The notes: generated from the sequence alone by a model not told the origin. A stretch of 64,000 nt of DNA from Talpa occidentalis (GCF_014898055.3 NW_023603184.1:27444808-27508807); one strand, 5' to 3'. Shown: positions 11,496-23,589, numbered from the stretch's first letter. Program-made: numbers and translations.

Positions 11496-11999
11496 AAATA
11501 AATTGATAAATACTTTGCATGTATTAAATCCTCACAATAGACCTTATGGTATTTATAGTGAATGAATCCCTATTTTATAGATTAAAAAACAGGCCCATAT
11601 TAAAAAACCTGTCCAAGTTTGCACAACCAGGAAGTATCGGAGCTTACACTTGGACTTGGGCAATCTAGCTCTGAACCCATGCTCCTGACCACAAGCAGAC
11701 TGCTCCACGTTAAATCATCTGCAGTTGGCACACTGGCAGCCTCTGCTCAGAATGACGGCCCCCACCCCACAGAGGAAGCACCCAACATTTGTCCAGAGGT
11801 CCAATGGGCACTGATCCTGCAGATTTGCTAAAACCTAGTTCACCCATGTCTCCTGGGTCATCTGTATTAAAAAGCAGAATGAGAATTTACAAAAAGGTCA
11901 AAGTTCAGGTGACCTTGTTACCAGGACCCACACTCAAGACCATGAGGGTGCTCTACATGAAAACTCAGTCACCCAACTGCACTTGAGAAAAATAATCAG

Positions 12000-12172
12000 A
12001 GAAATGAAAACTAACACTACAACATGATACCACTACACACCCACCACAAAGTCTATAATTTAAAAAGACAGATGATGCCAAAGGTTGGCAAGGATGTGAA
12101 AAAACTAGAACTCTGATATATAGCTGGTGGGAGTATAAATTGATATAACAAATTTGAAAAACTGTTTATAAT
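12000..12172 (+). repeat. Decayed L1 ORF2 fragment
   Basis: GAGAAATGAAAACTAACAC, ACATGATACCACTACACACC, AAGGTTGGCAAGGATGTG and TAGCTGGTGGGAGTATAAA match the ORF2 C-terminal coding region in order. Confidence 0.7.
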
Positions 12173-12776
12173 GTATTAGTTGGCACTGGCTGCCATCACA
12201 AAACCCACAGCCTGTGTGGCATAAACAACAGAAATTTATTTTCTCAGAATTCTGTGGGCTACGAGCCCAAGATCTAGAGGCTGGCTCATGCTGTGACAGG
12301 TGAGAGAGAGGAGAGGTGGAACTCTCTCTGGTTCTCTCTTATCTCTTCTCATAAGGACACTAATCCTATCCGAGCCGGGTTCTACCCTTATGGCCTTATT
12401 TTTTTTTTAATAAAGATTTATTTATTTATTTATTTATTTATTTAAGCACTGGGTACAGTCAGAAATGTGGGAGGGTGAGAGAATTCACCAGAGCCAGAGC
12501 GGGGAGCAGAGCAGGCAGACTGACGAAATACACCGCTGAGGGGAGCAGTGGAAGCAGCAGGAGAGGTCTGCACACCATGTGGGACCCTCACCGGTGGCCG
12601 GGGATCGAACCGGCGCTGCAGAGGCTGCGGGCAGCTTCGCAGCCCAGCGCTCAACCGCTGTGCCACTGGGGAGGTCCCTTATAACCTTATTTAACCTTAA
12701 TTACATCCTTACTCCACATATAGTCAGGCTTAGGATTTCAACATACGAATTTCAGGAGGTGGAACACAATTCATTC
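12173..12776 (-). repeat. MLT1-type LTR, interrupted by a SINE
   Basis: Minus-oriented landmarks: TGTATTAGTTGGCACTGGCT, AAACAACAGAAATTTATTTT, ATAAGGACACTAATCC, then after the SINE TTAATTACATCC and TTTCAACATACGAATTTC. Ancient LTR split at 12400. Confidence 0.85.
12401..12677 (-). repeat. tRNA-derived SINE, subtype A, nested in MLT1
   Basis: Minus copy: (TTTA)n tail at 12415-12445, complement of GTACCCAGTGC, B-box complement near 12602-12612, head complement ending at 12677. CTTATGGCCTTATT (12387) and CTTATAACCTTATT (12678) form the target duplication. Confidence 0.95.
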
Positions 12777-13654
12777 CCCAGCATTTTGCCATTGCCCCCA
12801 CCCTCCAATTTATGTCCTTCCCATGCAAAATACATTAATACCCTAATAACCCCCCAAATCTTGACTCATTCTAGCACCAACCCTGAAGTCCAAATGTCAT
12901 CTAAGTTCATGGGTTAGAAAGGGGGTATGATTCATTCTGAGGCCAGAGCTCCCTCAGTTAAGAACCCATGAAAGCAGACAAGTCAGGTGTTCCAGAACAT
13001 GATGGCTGGGCAGGCATAAGATAACAATCCCATTCCAAATTGGGGAAGAAAAAACTGAGTCCCAAGCAAGTACAAAACCTGGAAAAGCAAAGTCCTTTAG
13101 ACCTTAAAGCTGGAGAATAATCCTCTTTGTCTCCATGCTCTGCCCTGTAGGTCCATGTGGGTGGCAGTATCACCCTCATGGCTCTGCCGGGGTGCCCACT
13201 TTTTGGTGCTTAGGGTGGCCCAGCTGCTCCTGTGGCTACTCCCTGAGGCACAGGGCAGGGGTCTTGGCCCCGTGAAGCAGGAGAGGCAGACCCACGCGTG
13301 TGCAAACAGCCTTGCCCCTAGGTCTGTGGTAAGAATGGCAGCCTTGGGGGCCTCTGAACTGCCCTCAGAATAATTCATGTTCACAACAGAATATGTCTAT
13401 GGTTCCATTTTATAGACTCCAAGTTCAACTGCCTTCTTTCTTTCTGTCTCTTTCATTCGAAGTGGCAGTGTCTCTGCTGGTATGACCTGTCTCTATTCCT
13501 GGCTTCTGCCGCTGAGATGGCTGGTTGAGCCCAGGGGTCTCACCCAGGACCCATTTATCAAAGGGTTACTCAGTCATACCCTTGGTGGTCTCATCAGAAT
13601 AAGCTTTTTCACTTATTTATTTATTTATTTATTTTTGTAACTAGGACAGGTTGG

Positions 13655-13962
13655 AGATATTCCAATCTTCAAGTTAGGGTTAAATGAGGTCATGCAGGTA
13701 GTGCCCTGATTGATATTATCAGTGTTCTTTTAAGAAGAGATGCCAGTGAGCTGGCTCATTTTCTCGTTTCCTGCCACGTGAGGACACGGGGAGAAGCCAG
13801 CCATCTGCAAACCAGAAATTGCTTTCGTCAGAAATCAAACAGCTGGCACTTTGATCTTGGACTTTCCAGCCTCCAGCATAGTGAGAAAATTAATTTCTGC
13901 CTTGTAAGCCACCTAGCCTGTGGCATTTTGTTATGGCAGCCCTAGCAGACTGATACAGGCAG
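13655..13962 (+). repeat. MLT1-type LTR, 3' two thirds
   Basis: GGGTTAAATGAGGTCATGCAG, CGTGAGGACACGGGGAG, CACTTTGATCTTGGACTTTC and GCCACCTAGCCTGTGG are in MLT1 order. 5' part missing; preceded by a (TTTA) run at 13612-13636. Confidence 0.8.
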
Positions 13963-13984
13963 GGTCTAGTAAAAGTGAACATAT

Positions 13985-14410
13985 GTCTAGCCCTGTGACT
14001 TAGCAATTCAATTCCTAGGTATAAATCCCAAAGAAATGAGAATATATGTGCACCAAGAGACATGGACAGGATTCACAGCAGGGTGTTCGTAATCTCCCAA
14101 CCAGCAATATCCCAAGTGCCCCTCCACAGAAGAAAGAATATGTAGTGAATCTGAATCGTTCATAAATTGGAATACTGTATAGCAATAAAAGTGAACAATT
14201 TGCAGCTCTTTATAATAGCACAGATATACTTTATAAATATAATGACGAAGGAAAGAACTCGACATGAGAAAGCAGATATCTATGATCCCATTTATACAAA
14301 ATTCAGAATCAGGTAATAGTGCTCTTTTTCTTTACCATGAGTGTGTTTGCTCTGAAGATTCATAAATCTGTACATATGTAATTTGTCCATTTTCTGTTAA
14401 GAAAGATTTA
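13985..14410 (+). repeat. Old L1 3' end
   Basis: AATTCAATTCCTAGGTATA, AGTGCCCCTCCACAGAAG, ATTGGAATACTGTATAGCAA and TATGATCCCATTTATAC are a decayed ORF2 end. Stops throughout. Confidence 0.7.
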
Positions 14411-14447
14411 CATAAAAATAGCTTCCCTGTTAAAATGCACCATTGTA

Positions 14448-14715
14448 GGGCCTCCCTGGTGGCGCAGGAGTTAAGTCTCAGCACCATGAAGCTATCGCCA
14501 GGCACTGCAGCAGTTCGATCCCCAGCCAGGGAGCTAACCCACAGGGCACAGCAAACCTCTCCTGCCTCACGCGCTGCTCCCCTCAGCAGTGTATTTCAGT
14601 AGATCCTCCTGTTCTGCTCCCTACTCTCTGGTGAATCCTCTCATCCCTTGCACCTCTGGCCTACACCTCAGATCTTGTATGCATAAATAAACAAAAATAA
14701 ATCTTAAAATAAAAT
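14448..14715 (+). repeat. tRNA-derived SINE, subtype B, clean target duplication
   Basis: Head GGGCCTCCCTGGTGGCGCAG with GAGTTAAGTCTCAGCACCAT, body with CAGCAGTGTATTTCAGTAG, tail (AAATA)n. The 16-bp duplication AAAATGCACCATTGTA at 14432-14447 and 14716-14731 is perfect. Confidence 0.95.
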
Positions 14716-16019
14716 AAAATGCACCATTGTAATAATGGAAAATGAGTTGCTGCATTAGGTGGTGGGGGGAGAGTGTGACTGACCCGTGACTGAGCAGATC
14801 AATCAAACAATCACAGCCCAACCCACGAAGAGGACAAGGTGGCAGAGATCCCAGTAGACCATTGCCAGGAGGTCTCAGCAGAAAATACAGAGCAACACAC
14901 ATAACATCCTTCAACTGTGTTTAGGAAGATAACTCCTTTCAACACTGGCCTGCATTGCACCGTATACATATCTTCTATATCTTGCTTTAATCATTGTGCA
15001 CTTCTGTAGGTAAGACAAGTAAATTCTGAAACACTGTCAATCCAGAACAGTCTGTGGCACCTGTGGTCAATGGCTGTTCACTGTACTTTGTGAATAAACA
15101 ATTTCTCTAGCCTGTGTTTTTGTTGGAGCAGCCCTGCAGCCAAATGCACTAGGGGTGGCCTCCTGTGCTGGGTACAAGTCCTGCTGCTTGCTGCTTCCTT
15201 TGCCTGCCCCCCTCCCCACCCCCAGACCCACCCTAGGATTCGGGGTCAGGCAGTGCAAGCACTGTGTGACATAGCTTGCCTGGAGGTATTGCAGGCCCTT
15301 GTCCCAGACAAGGCAGCCTTTGCCATACCCTGCCAGTTTCTACAGCTACAGCCATGGGAGGTAACTGGACCTTCTCTCTCTCCTACCTGTTAGTTAGAAT
15401 AAATTTTTTTTGTTGCACCAAAGGCCCTTTTCTTTATTTGTGGCAACGGGTGGCTTGATCCAGAAACAGTGAGAGAGATTTTGAGAAGATAACAGTTTTT
15501 AGTCCCTTTGCCATGGTAACATTTTGACAGCCCCCCCCCTCCGCCCGCCGCCACCCCACTGGGTTTCTGAAGCCTAGAGTATGAGTGGGATTTTTAAGAT
15601 AATTTATTTTCTTGGTAGCTGCCCTTTATCCACCATTGCGACAAGGTCATAAGAGCAAGAAACGGTTCCAGGGCTATACATTCCAGTCCCAGCTATGATC
15701 CACTAAAGGGCAGAGTCTGAAGGCTGTGCAATGCACTCTGAAGGTACTCTGAGATGTCAGGGAGCCAGGGGGTTCTCTCCTGCTAGGGAAAGGCACAGCT
15801 GCCAGACCCAGGACTGTGATTTACCCCTAGCCTCCCCAAAGGAGGAGGGGTTTCTTTAGAAAGGTATTGCCCTCCTTGTTCCCACCACAGAGGACCCTGG
15901 CAGCATTTGTTCCCACAGCCTCCTTCCAGGCAAGGCAGGTGTGACTGTTTGTACAGATACTTCAAAATGAAAAGCCTTGGGACCTCTGGGCCCAGCGTAG
16001 CCATATAGATTTCCCATAA

Positions 16020-16077
16020 CACACACATGTACATGTACATGTACATGTACGTGCGTGCACTCACACACACACACACA
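16020..16077. repeat. Alternating purine-pyrimidine repeat
   Basis: A run of ACATGTACATGTAC-type units passes into GTGCGTGC and then (CA)n. It lies 51-108 bases into the intron after the exon iv donor. Self-complementary and of the type that can adopt Z-DNA. Confidence 0.9.
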
Positions 16078-16127
16078 GAGGCATGGATGTGCACACCCCT
16101 GATATAGGGATCTCTCAGAGAACTCAC

Positions 16128-16223
16128 CTGGGGTGTCATCCCATGGCAGATGTAGACGATAGGAACATTCTCGGTGTCTGGACCCTGATCAAGACATAAA
16201 TCAGTCTTCAGAGAGTTCTGCAG
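16128..16223 (-). CDS. GALNT18: GALNT18 exon iv: first ricin-type lectin motif
   Basis: This exon has 96 bases, 32 codons, phase 0, from LQNSLKTDLCLD to ICHGMTPQ. The acceptor is GTGTTCAG before 16223 and the donor is CAG|GTGAGT after 16128. It starts the C-terminal ricin B-type lectin domain: the CLD motif and the CHGMxxQ motif of the alpha repeat are both present, and the two cysteines would pair. In family members with a working lectin this repeat binds GalNAc already on the substrate and steers follow-up glycosylation. The last exon, expected to start with the NVYY segment, is not seen to the left and must lie outside the window. A purine-pyrimidine repeat sits 51-108 bases into the intron after the donor. 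Confidence 0.93.
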
Positions 16224-18109
16224 CTGAACACCAGAGGAGAGGTGGCCATGCCAAAGAGAAAGGAACAGAGAAACAAATGCATTAGTCAGGAGAAACACGC
16301 ATCCCACTGAGATGGGCTTCATTTCCATAAACAACGCAAGGTCCCTTGAATACTACAGAAGGCAGCAAGCACCAGCCTTTGCTTTATGTAGAGGTGCTGA
16401 GGGAAGACTAGCCTCCTTTGAAGAAGAAGCAGCCGCTTGTTGTTAAAACAGCCAGCTGGGGTTCGGGAGCTGAGAAGTCTAAGTAAAAATAAAAGATACA
16501 CAAACAAAATGGTGCGAGGTTTTCAACCCTCCATTTCCACAAGGGTGGCACAGCGACTCTCAAGGAGACAAGTCTTTGCTTTTGAGGGTTGGGAGTAGTG
16601 GGGACATGTTGGGGTTTCTGGCTTGGATGCCTCTGGGGCCTGGCCCTCTCCCCCTCATGCAGAGGCACCAGGGGCTGGCCAGGTCCTGGTGGTGGTCAGC
16701 TGGTGGGGGATCTCTAGATCCCCTCCTGCGAAAGAGAGGAGGGAGACAAGGCGGGAGCACAAGAAGAAAGATGTATCCTACAGTTGCATGACAATCAACA
16801 AAACAGATGTCTGGGTACCTGAACCAACATCTTACCACACCTAGGTAAGAAAGCCAGTATTCAATGTCCCCTTCTGCCTTATGCTCCACTGAACAGTCCT
16901 TGGAAAAGGGCAGCTTGTAGTCCACATGGCCACTGCTGAATAGACCATCCATGGCACCAACCCATAGTTTAGAATGAATGGATAATCCTTCCCCTCTCCC
17001 TTTGTTCGCCTCTGTCCTTCTTTCCCTGGAAAGTGACATCTCATTTTTCCCTTATTCTGCTGAGGAATCTTCTAGGGAAGAGATCAGAGACTGGTCAGTA
17101 GTGCACTGAAGCCATTTAGATTGGACGTGGGGGAACTGTTGAGCTATACGCAACTGGAGAAATCTAGGTGTGATCAAGCATGAGATGAAGCACGAGGCAG
17201 GCAGAATTAGGGACACCAGAGATCAGCCTGACCCTACTGTGGCTTTAGTCTCTTCCTGACTCTAGTGGCCATGGTCAACTCTGCTTCAGTTCCTGTGCAC
17301 AGAAGACACCTTGTGGCATCTTTACCGCACCTTAACTTGAACTAGCATATAGCTCTTCTTAGCAATCAGAGCACTTGGTTCAGGACAGGAGATGGAGATC
17401 AGAATCCAGGGAAGACAAGGCAATGGGCCACAAGTAGCTCTTCTAGCAGGAAGGCCAGAGGCAGGAGAGGCTGAGCTTGGCCCTGATGGCTGTGGCCAGA
17501 ACACAGTGAACTCAAATAAGGGCCGGGAAATGGAACAGACAGCAGAGGCAAAAACACTCTATATGCATCCGTTCTTGACGGTGGACAAGAAACAAAGCCA
17601 AATCTTTTCATCTTGATCTTTCCTTCCTCTGCTGGTGACAACAGCTCATCTCAACCTGGTAGTATGGAAGTTCTAGTGAAATATGAAAGTGTGTCAGATT
17701 CCTAGGCAGGGGCCCCAGAAATATCTATGCAGCAAGTCCTCTATTATCAGTCACTGGGTGCCTGTCTACGTGGGAAGAGCATGTGTAAACAGTCTCCACA
17801 CTCCCGCAGCCCACAGAGGAGTGGGCGCCACATCTGAAGTCCGGCACTGTGATCCATTAGTACGACCTGCTAACTGCTGTTGCAAAAAGAAAAGTCCAGA
17901 GAACCCTGATTCTGGCAGGGCTCCCCTCTGGGGTCTTAAAACCAGCTTCTGGGTGAAGGGGTGGGTGCTGCCTTTGGCAAAGTCCTCCGTGACTCTGTGT
18001 CATCCCACCCCACTTCAGCAGGGGCTCCAATGACACAGCTGGGAGAGACAGACCGGGATGATGAAGTCCTGGCTCCAGCTGTTCGGTCTTGGGCAAAGCA
18101 ACTTAACTC

Positions 18110-18235
18110 CTTCTTGTCTGTTTCCCTCTCTGAAATAGGGATAATAATAGTGTCTACCTCATAGGACTGTTACAAAGACTATGTGAAACAGTATCTACAA
18201 ATGCTTAGCACAAGCCTGGCAAATAGCAACTGCTG
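18110..18235 (+). repeat. MIR
   Basis: TGAAATAGGGATAATAATAG, CTCATAGGACTGTTACAAAG and AATGCTTAGCACAAGCC are the 3' half of MIR. Confidence 0.8.
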
Positions 18236-18439
18236 TAATTGTTATTACTGGTATCACTCTTCCTAAAGTTATTCAGAGAAACTCACTTTTATGACTGCAT
18301 CTAAGTGCTGGGAAACATCTGAAGAGTTTCCCATGCATTATCCTATTCTACAAATGATCCCACCAGGTCACTAAGCTGTCTCGCAAGTTGAAGGAAGTGT
18401 GTGGTGCCAAGAGGCTCTGCCTCACCAGTCTGTCTGAAA

Positions 18440-18690
18440 AGCTGTTCCCCTCACCCTGTGTCACCCTCTGCTTTGACCTTCTCTTCGCCTGGTGAAAGCC
18501 TCCTCTTCCTCTGTCACTCTGAAGCCTTGTCTGACCCCAGGCCGGGTGTGAGACCACTGTGCTAGGCTCCCAGCAGCCCCACTTCTCTTGCAGCAATTAG
18601 CACTGAAAGCTTCCTGCTTCTTTACTTACCTGTCACAAGACTAGGCCTCAGTCTTTCCCACTGTCTATGACATGGGCCAAATCTGACACA
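18440..18690 (+). repeat. L2-like 3' fragment
   Basis: GTGAAAGCCTCCTCTTCC, GAAGCCTTGTCTGACCCC and CTTCTTTACTTACCTGTC follow the L2 3' pattern. Diverged. Confidence 0.45.
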
Positions 18691-19080
18691 GAGGAGAGTG
18701 CAAAAACTTGTGGAGTGAATGAATGAGGAACAAATGAATAGCATCACCATTGGACAAGGGGCAGAGCTGGGATCACTCTCCAAAGTACTAGTTCTTTGTA
18801 CTTTCCGGCATGCAAATAGGAACTGGAAAAGACATCCCGTGAAATGGCTTGAGTATAACCTTTAAGGTTTTTCAAATTGTCAAGGTTACACAGGAAGTAA
18901 GTGGCAAAACTAATGTTCAGCTATCAGGCATATCTCTTTCCAGATGCTACTCTGTCTCTGCTGTCACCATCGGAGCTGGGATTAATCCAAAGACCTGATC
19001 TCCCAGTCACAGAGCTCAGTGATCAGGGGAATTCTGCACCCATATGTCAGGACTCACAGGTCCTTGTCTGCAGGAGTCGT

Positions 19081-19144
19081 TAATGGGGACTATGTATGGA
19101 TTAATTACAGATTAATGGGACCTATGCAAGGATTAATTACAGAT
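19081..19144. repeat. Tandem duplication, about 32-bp unit
   Basis: TAATGGGGACTATGTATGG is followed by ATTAATTACAGAT; the unit recurs immediately as TAATGGGACCTATGCAAGG with the same end. A few mismatches separate the copies. Confidence 0.85.
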
Positions 19145-20044
19145 TTGACAGTGGCCTGACCGGGAGTCCCAGGAGGTTATTTGACCTGAGAAACGTAGTT
19201 GGATTGGAAAAGGAACAACACAAAAAACCTCTGCCCCTGAGAGACGTCTGATCTCTCATTTTAGAATAAAAATAACCCTGAGGAAGAATGACTCAGCTCC
19301 AGCAAATGCTCTCGTGGCTGCATCCTGCTTTGCCCATCTTCACTTTCCCTACTGGCCCCATTAAGAGTTGATTAGGCTCCTTAACAAGCAAGCGTCAGGG
19401 CCCAGCCTGTGGAGGTGGCAGGAGGGAGGGAAGGCTGGCCAGGCCCTGAGCAATGGCTGGCAGGTGAACATGCAGTGGTCAGAGACCTCCTCCAGCCAGA
19501 GAGATGCTTCTCACAGCTCAGCCCTCTGGGGTGATTAATAAGACAGAGTGGAAACAGCCCTGGCTATGGACTCAGACACAGTTAGCTCACAACCCAGTAT
19601 ATGCCACTTACCATTTGACCAACCAAAGGAATATGGGTGTGGAAATAAGGCGGCTACATGGTAAAACTGCTCTACATGGTCATAGATGAGATCTTTTGTG
19701 CGGAAGACAAGAATGCCTTTGGCCAAGACCTAAAATAGCAATGGCCACAAACACATACTGCCACTGCCACTGCTTTCCCTGACTCTCTGCCTGAAATTGG
19801 TGAATACTGTTCAGCTTCAATTGACAGTTTGGGGAGAACATGAATCTAGGAGCTTGCCCTGGCTCAGAGAGGTTTGGGGACAGCAGTTTCTGCAGAGCCA
19901 CCCTAACAGAACTACCCGTTGTGGATTGGGCAACAATGGCCACGCGGTACACATGGCTTGCCATGGGGAGAGAGTAGGGGCACTGCGTTCTGGTCTTGCT
20001 CTTTGTTTGTGTCTGCATGAAACTCTGAGGAGCCGGCTCCTTAC

Positions 20045-20182
20045 CACCCCATAGGCGATGATGTCCGAGTACATCCTCATCTCCGGGTACACGCTGACCA
20101 AGTACCACCGGAAGGTCTTGCACTGCAGCTGTTTTCTCAGAGCCTTCCTTGCGGAGATGTCCCCAATGTCGATGCCTGGGTC
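20045..20182 (-). CDS. GALNT18: GALNT18 exon iii: end of catalytic domain and linker
   Basis: This exon has 138 bases, 46 codons, phase 0, from DPGIDIGDI to DIIAYGV. The acceptor is CCTCACAG before 20182 and the donor is GTG|GTAAGG after 20045. It carries the conserved helix ARKALRKQLQCKTFRWYL followed by the VYPEM motif, which ends the catalytic domain of all GalNAc-transferases before the linker to the lectin domain. The second codon is Pro; my recollection of the human protein has Ser there, a mild change in a loop. No frameshift or stop is present. Confidence 0.94.
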
Positions 20183-20424
20183 CTGTGAGGGATGCAAACA
20201 CAGAAATGCAGCCACCACCAGGGCACCACCCTCCCCAGACTTCCTCGAGTTGTACTAGTGAAGGGATGGATGACATGGGAATGCAGCCCACACATTTCCC
20301 AACATGTATCTTAACCCCATAACCTTCCTCATTTGGACTCTGAAACATGGGATCAGCATTGATGGGGGCTGTCGGGGGCTGTCATCAAAGGCCATTGAAA
20401 ATAAGGATGCCAACTTCTAATATT

Positions 20425-20688
20425 TATTTTTTTATTTTTAAAAAGGTTTTATTTATTTTTGCATAAAAGCACTGGGGTGCAGGCCAGAGATGTGGAGTGA
20501 GAGGATTCACCAGAGACAGAGTGGGGAGCAGAACAGACGGATTGAGTGAAATACACTGCTGAGGGATGCAGCAGGTGAGACAGGAGAGGTCTGCTGCGCC
20601 ATGTGGGTCAGCTCCCTGGTTGGGATCAAACTCAGGCCATAGTAGTGATAATGCTCAGAATTAACCCCTAGGGCACCAGGGAGGCCCC
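20425..20688 (-). repeat. tRNA-derived SINE, subtype B
   Basis: Minus copy: tail complement AAAAAGGTTTTATTTATTTT, complement of the CAGCAGTGTATTTCA motif, head complement CCAGGGAGGCCCC. CCAACTTCTAATATT (20410) recurs after 20688 with about one mismatch. Confidence 0.93.
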
Positions 20689-20879
20689 ACCAACTTCTTA
20701 TATTAAAATTTAAAAAAAAAAAGCCTGTAATCTGGGCATGGATAAAAGAAATGGAAAGCGGTAAGAGATTCTGAACTGTATGGAGAGAAAGAAGGAAGGG
20801 ATAAGAGTTGAAGGTGGAATAATGTTAAGTCTAATACTATTCTTAAGTGTCATAACAGCTAAGGATACACAACACAAAG

Positions 20880-20995
20880 CACCAAGCTCTGTATCATGTA
20901 TACGGTTATACTTATGTGTATTGTCCCATTTAAAGCTACCAGGTAGCACTATACCATCCTTATTTTATAGATGAGGTGTTAAGACAAAGAGAGGT
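20880..20995 (+). repeat. MIR3/L3-like fragment
   Basis: TTGTCCCATTTAAAGC, CCTTATTTTATAGATGAGG and AGAGAGGTCCAGTGACC in order. Confidence 0.5.
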
Positions 20996-22734
20996 CCAGT
21001 GACCTCCATGGTAGCTAACCCAAACCCCACAGCTAATAAATTGTGGAGCTGAGGTTTGAGTCTGATCCATGGGGCCTGCAGTTTGTGCTTTTAACCTTTC
21101 CCAGCACACTTGGACAAGCCTGCCCTTCTTCCTCCTACGATCAAGTTCGTGTGCGAGAGGCAGACACTTCAAGCTCGGGAGTCTCAGCTTACAGAGAACC
21201 CTTCTCAGGTGAATCAGAGAGGTAGCCCCTGGGCCATGAAGGGGCACAGGCCAGGGGGAGAAGAGGACCACTTGAGTGAGGCATCCTTTAATGTCCATGT
21301 TTCTTGTAGCCACAGAATAGAGGGAAGAGCACTGTGAATCCCTGTAGCAATTGGCCAGCACAGAATTAGCTGAGAAAGAACTGAGGCCACAGCAGAGGCT
21401 AGAGCCACAGTCCAGAAGGGGCATGGGGTGTCTCCTAGGATACCAGCTCAGAGTGGAGACGGGGGTAGACAGGAGTACAGTCCCCCCGAAGGGCACTGCA
21501 GTCTGTGTGTTGTCTGTGCGTGACCCTCTCTGATTTTACCATCAACTTCAAGCAAGTTCCTTGGGTCAGGTAGACAATGAAATCCCCAGAACTTAAATCT
21601 GAAATGTCTGAGAAAAATCACAGAGATGACTGCTACATCTATCTGGGCATGGACAGAACAGACAATAGGGACTGTGCACAAGCAACGACAGAAAAATTAC
21701 ATACAAAAGAAATACATTTGTTTTTGCCTATGAGAATTCAGGTAATATAAAAACTTGAACCTGCTGCAGCCGGAAGGTTCAATTTCCAGACTCCTAGGGT
21801 GTAATTTCAGCAAAGACCTTCCTTTTGAGTACTTAATGACCTCAGCTGTGATTTGTCTCTTCCTGGCTCCCGCCCAGAACCCTCCTAGCAACTGTTACTT
21901 GGCGTTTCCCTGCTGGACCCTTGCTTCCTTACGATCAAGAAACTTGTTTGACTTATCTCTGAGCCACTGGCCTAGAGCTGTGCCTGAGCTATGTGGATGA
22001 AATCGAGTTGAGAAAATATTTATGAAGTAGCCAACACAGCAACTAGCAATAAATATAACCTGCTCAGGCCTCCTCGGCCAAGGAATTGGTTAGCTATTAA
22101 CTTATTAAATGTCTCTGCTCTTTATCCTTATATCACAAAGCTATTTGCCTGGAGCCATGCCTCCCTCCCCTTCATGCTATAATTGCCTTCATGGCAATTA
22201 TATGCATCCGTCTCTGTATATGCATATATTCAAGTTATGTATAAATTGTGGAGCGGGGAGAGGGAGGGAGGTTGACAAATTGTATATACATATATAGACC
22301 AGTTAGCACTGTCTCATTTTTTATGGGGAGCCTCTATGTTTTCTCTGCGTTTTCCCAACATTTTGTGTTCTCATGGGGAAACTTTCTGTTTATACTCAGG
22401 ATCTCCTTATGTCTCTCCTTACAATCTAACGAAAGGTGGGAGGGAGAAAATCTATCAAGGATCCATATGTACTTTAACTTCTAGGAAACTCAAGAACCAG
22501 AGCTTTGCTCAGCTTATTCCTGGATATCATCTCCCTTCCCTCCTCCTGCTCATTAATTGACTTTTGCTTCCCTTTTAAACATCTCAGCATGACCATACTA
22601 AATTGCATCAAACCCCTTTTCAGAACAGGGACCAGAAATTGAGAAGTAAGCAAACCTTCTCAGAGAAGGTCACTTAGCCCTTATTATTAGAAAACAATAA
22701 GCGTATCTTTCTTTATTGGCACATACTTAGTGGG

Positions 22735-23165
22735 CTCAACAGTGTCCTCACACAAATTTGTGCCCATCAAGGTCCAATGTGACTGCTCTTGGAAACAGAG
22801 ATTTTGCAGATAAACTTAGAGATCTGAGATGAAATCATCTTGTGTTTAGGGCGAGGCCTACATCCAATGACTGGTATCTTTAATAAGAGCAAGGAGGGAG
22901 ATCTGGACACACAGAGACAGACAGAAGAGACGATCTCACGAAGACAGAAGCCAAGACTGGAGCGATGAATATCTAGAAACCAAAGAACACTAGGAATCAC
23001 CAGAAGCTGGAAAGATCCTCCCAAACAGCCTTCGGAAGGAAACCAACCCTGCTGGCACTTTGATTTGGGGCTTCTGCCCTCCAGAACTGTGAGAGACTCC
23101 ATTTCTGCTGCTTTAAGACACTTATTTTGCGGTAACTTGTTATGGAAGCCTGAGGAAAGTAACAT
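22735..23165 (+). repeat. MLT1-type LTR
   Basis: Diverged but complete order: GTGCCCATCAAGGTCCAATG, GAAACAGAGATTTTGCAGAT, GAAGACAGAAGCCAAGACTGG, CACTTTGATTTGGGGCTTC and CTGTGAGAGACTCCATTTCTG. No coding content. Confidence 0.75.
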
Positions 23166-23589
23166 AGCCACACACAAAGCTATCCAGTGTCCCTGCAGTG
23201 AGTGCCACCACACACCAAATCCCTGGAGTTGAACTGGAGGGCTGTTGCTAGGCCCTCCTTCTAGTGACTCATCCCTGACACTCAGCCTGGCTTTGGCAAG
23301 AGGAAGTAGGGCCAGGCACAGAGTTCCTGAACCCTGTGTAAAAAAAATACCGATACTTTGCTGCAGTTGGGCTTTCTGTTGATGAGCAAAATGATTTTCA
23401 ATTAAAGTAGGAGGACGCAGAAGCCCGAGGCCTCTCTGACCTTGCAAAAGCTTGGGCTGACCATGGCAAGGCAGCCAGCGAGAAGGCAGACTGCTCAGCT
23501 TGCAGCCCAGCGAGGTCTCAGCACAGAAGGCAACAAGGAGGGATGATTGCCCAGCCAGGGCATTTTAAAGCAGGCCAGGAATGCAGAGG

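Larger units (their letters stand above)
1..16127 (-). other. GALNT18: Intron after exon iv (truncated at window start)
   Basis: Over 16 kb of intron. Recognisable content: LTR fragments (1-170, 7963-8367, 12175-12776, 13655-13962), L1 3' ends (5715-6245, 10210-10400, 10760-11495, 12000-12170, 13985-14410), five full SINEs, MIR and L2 scraps and a MER2-like element. I see no coding exon; the final GALNT18 lectin exon was looked for on the minus strand and not found. Unassigned stretches: 520-1860, 2120-2700, 2820-3440, 3560-4170, 4880-5370, 6260-7960, 9090-9730, 11500-12000, 14720-16020. Confidence 0.85.
16224..20044 (-). other. GALNT18: Intron between exons iii and iv
   Basis: 3.8 kb, mostly without young repeats. 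A MIR lies at 18110-18235, L2-like sequence at about 18440-18690, and a 32-base tandem duplication at 19081-19144. The remainder (16224-18100 and 18700-20044) shows no recognisable gene or repeat to me. Confidence 0.8.

Noticed and set aside
1..16127. Last exon of GALNT18 (second half of the lectin domain).
   Set aside because: I looked for the expected NVYY start and a later CLE/QxW-type motif on the minus strand and found none; it must lie outside the window.
15783..16334. A 183-codon minus-strand open frame around exon iv.
   Set aside because: Only 16223-16128 fits the GALNT family; the rest is intron read through, including the CA-type repeat.
19680..20348. A 222-codon minus-strand open frame overlapping exon iii.
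   Set aside because: It is in a different frame from the conserved exon; a shadow with no recognisable motif.
22767..23447. A 226-codon minus-strand open frame.
   Set aside because: It runs antisense through an MLT1 LTR and shows no protein-like motif; chance frame in a GC-richer repeat.
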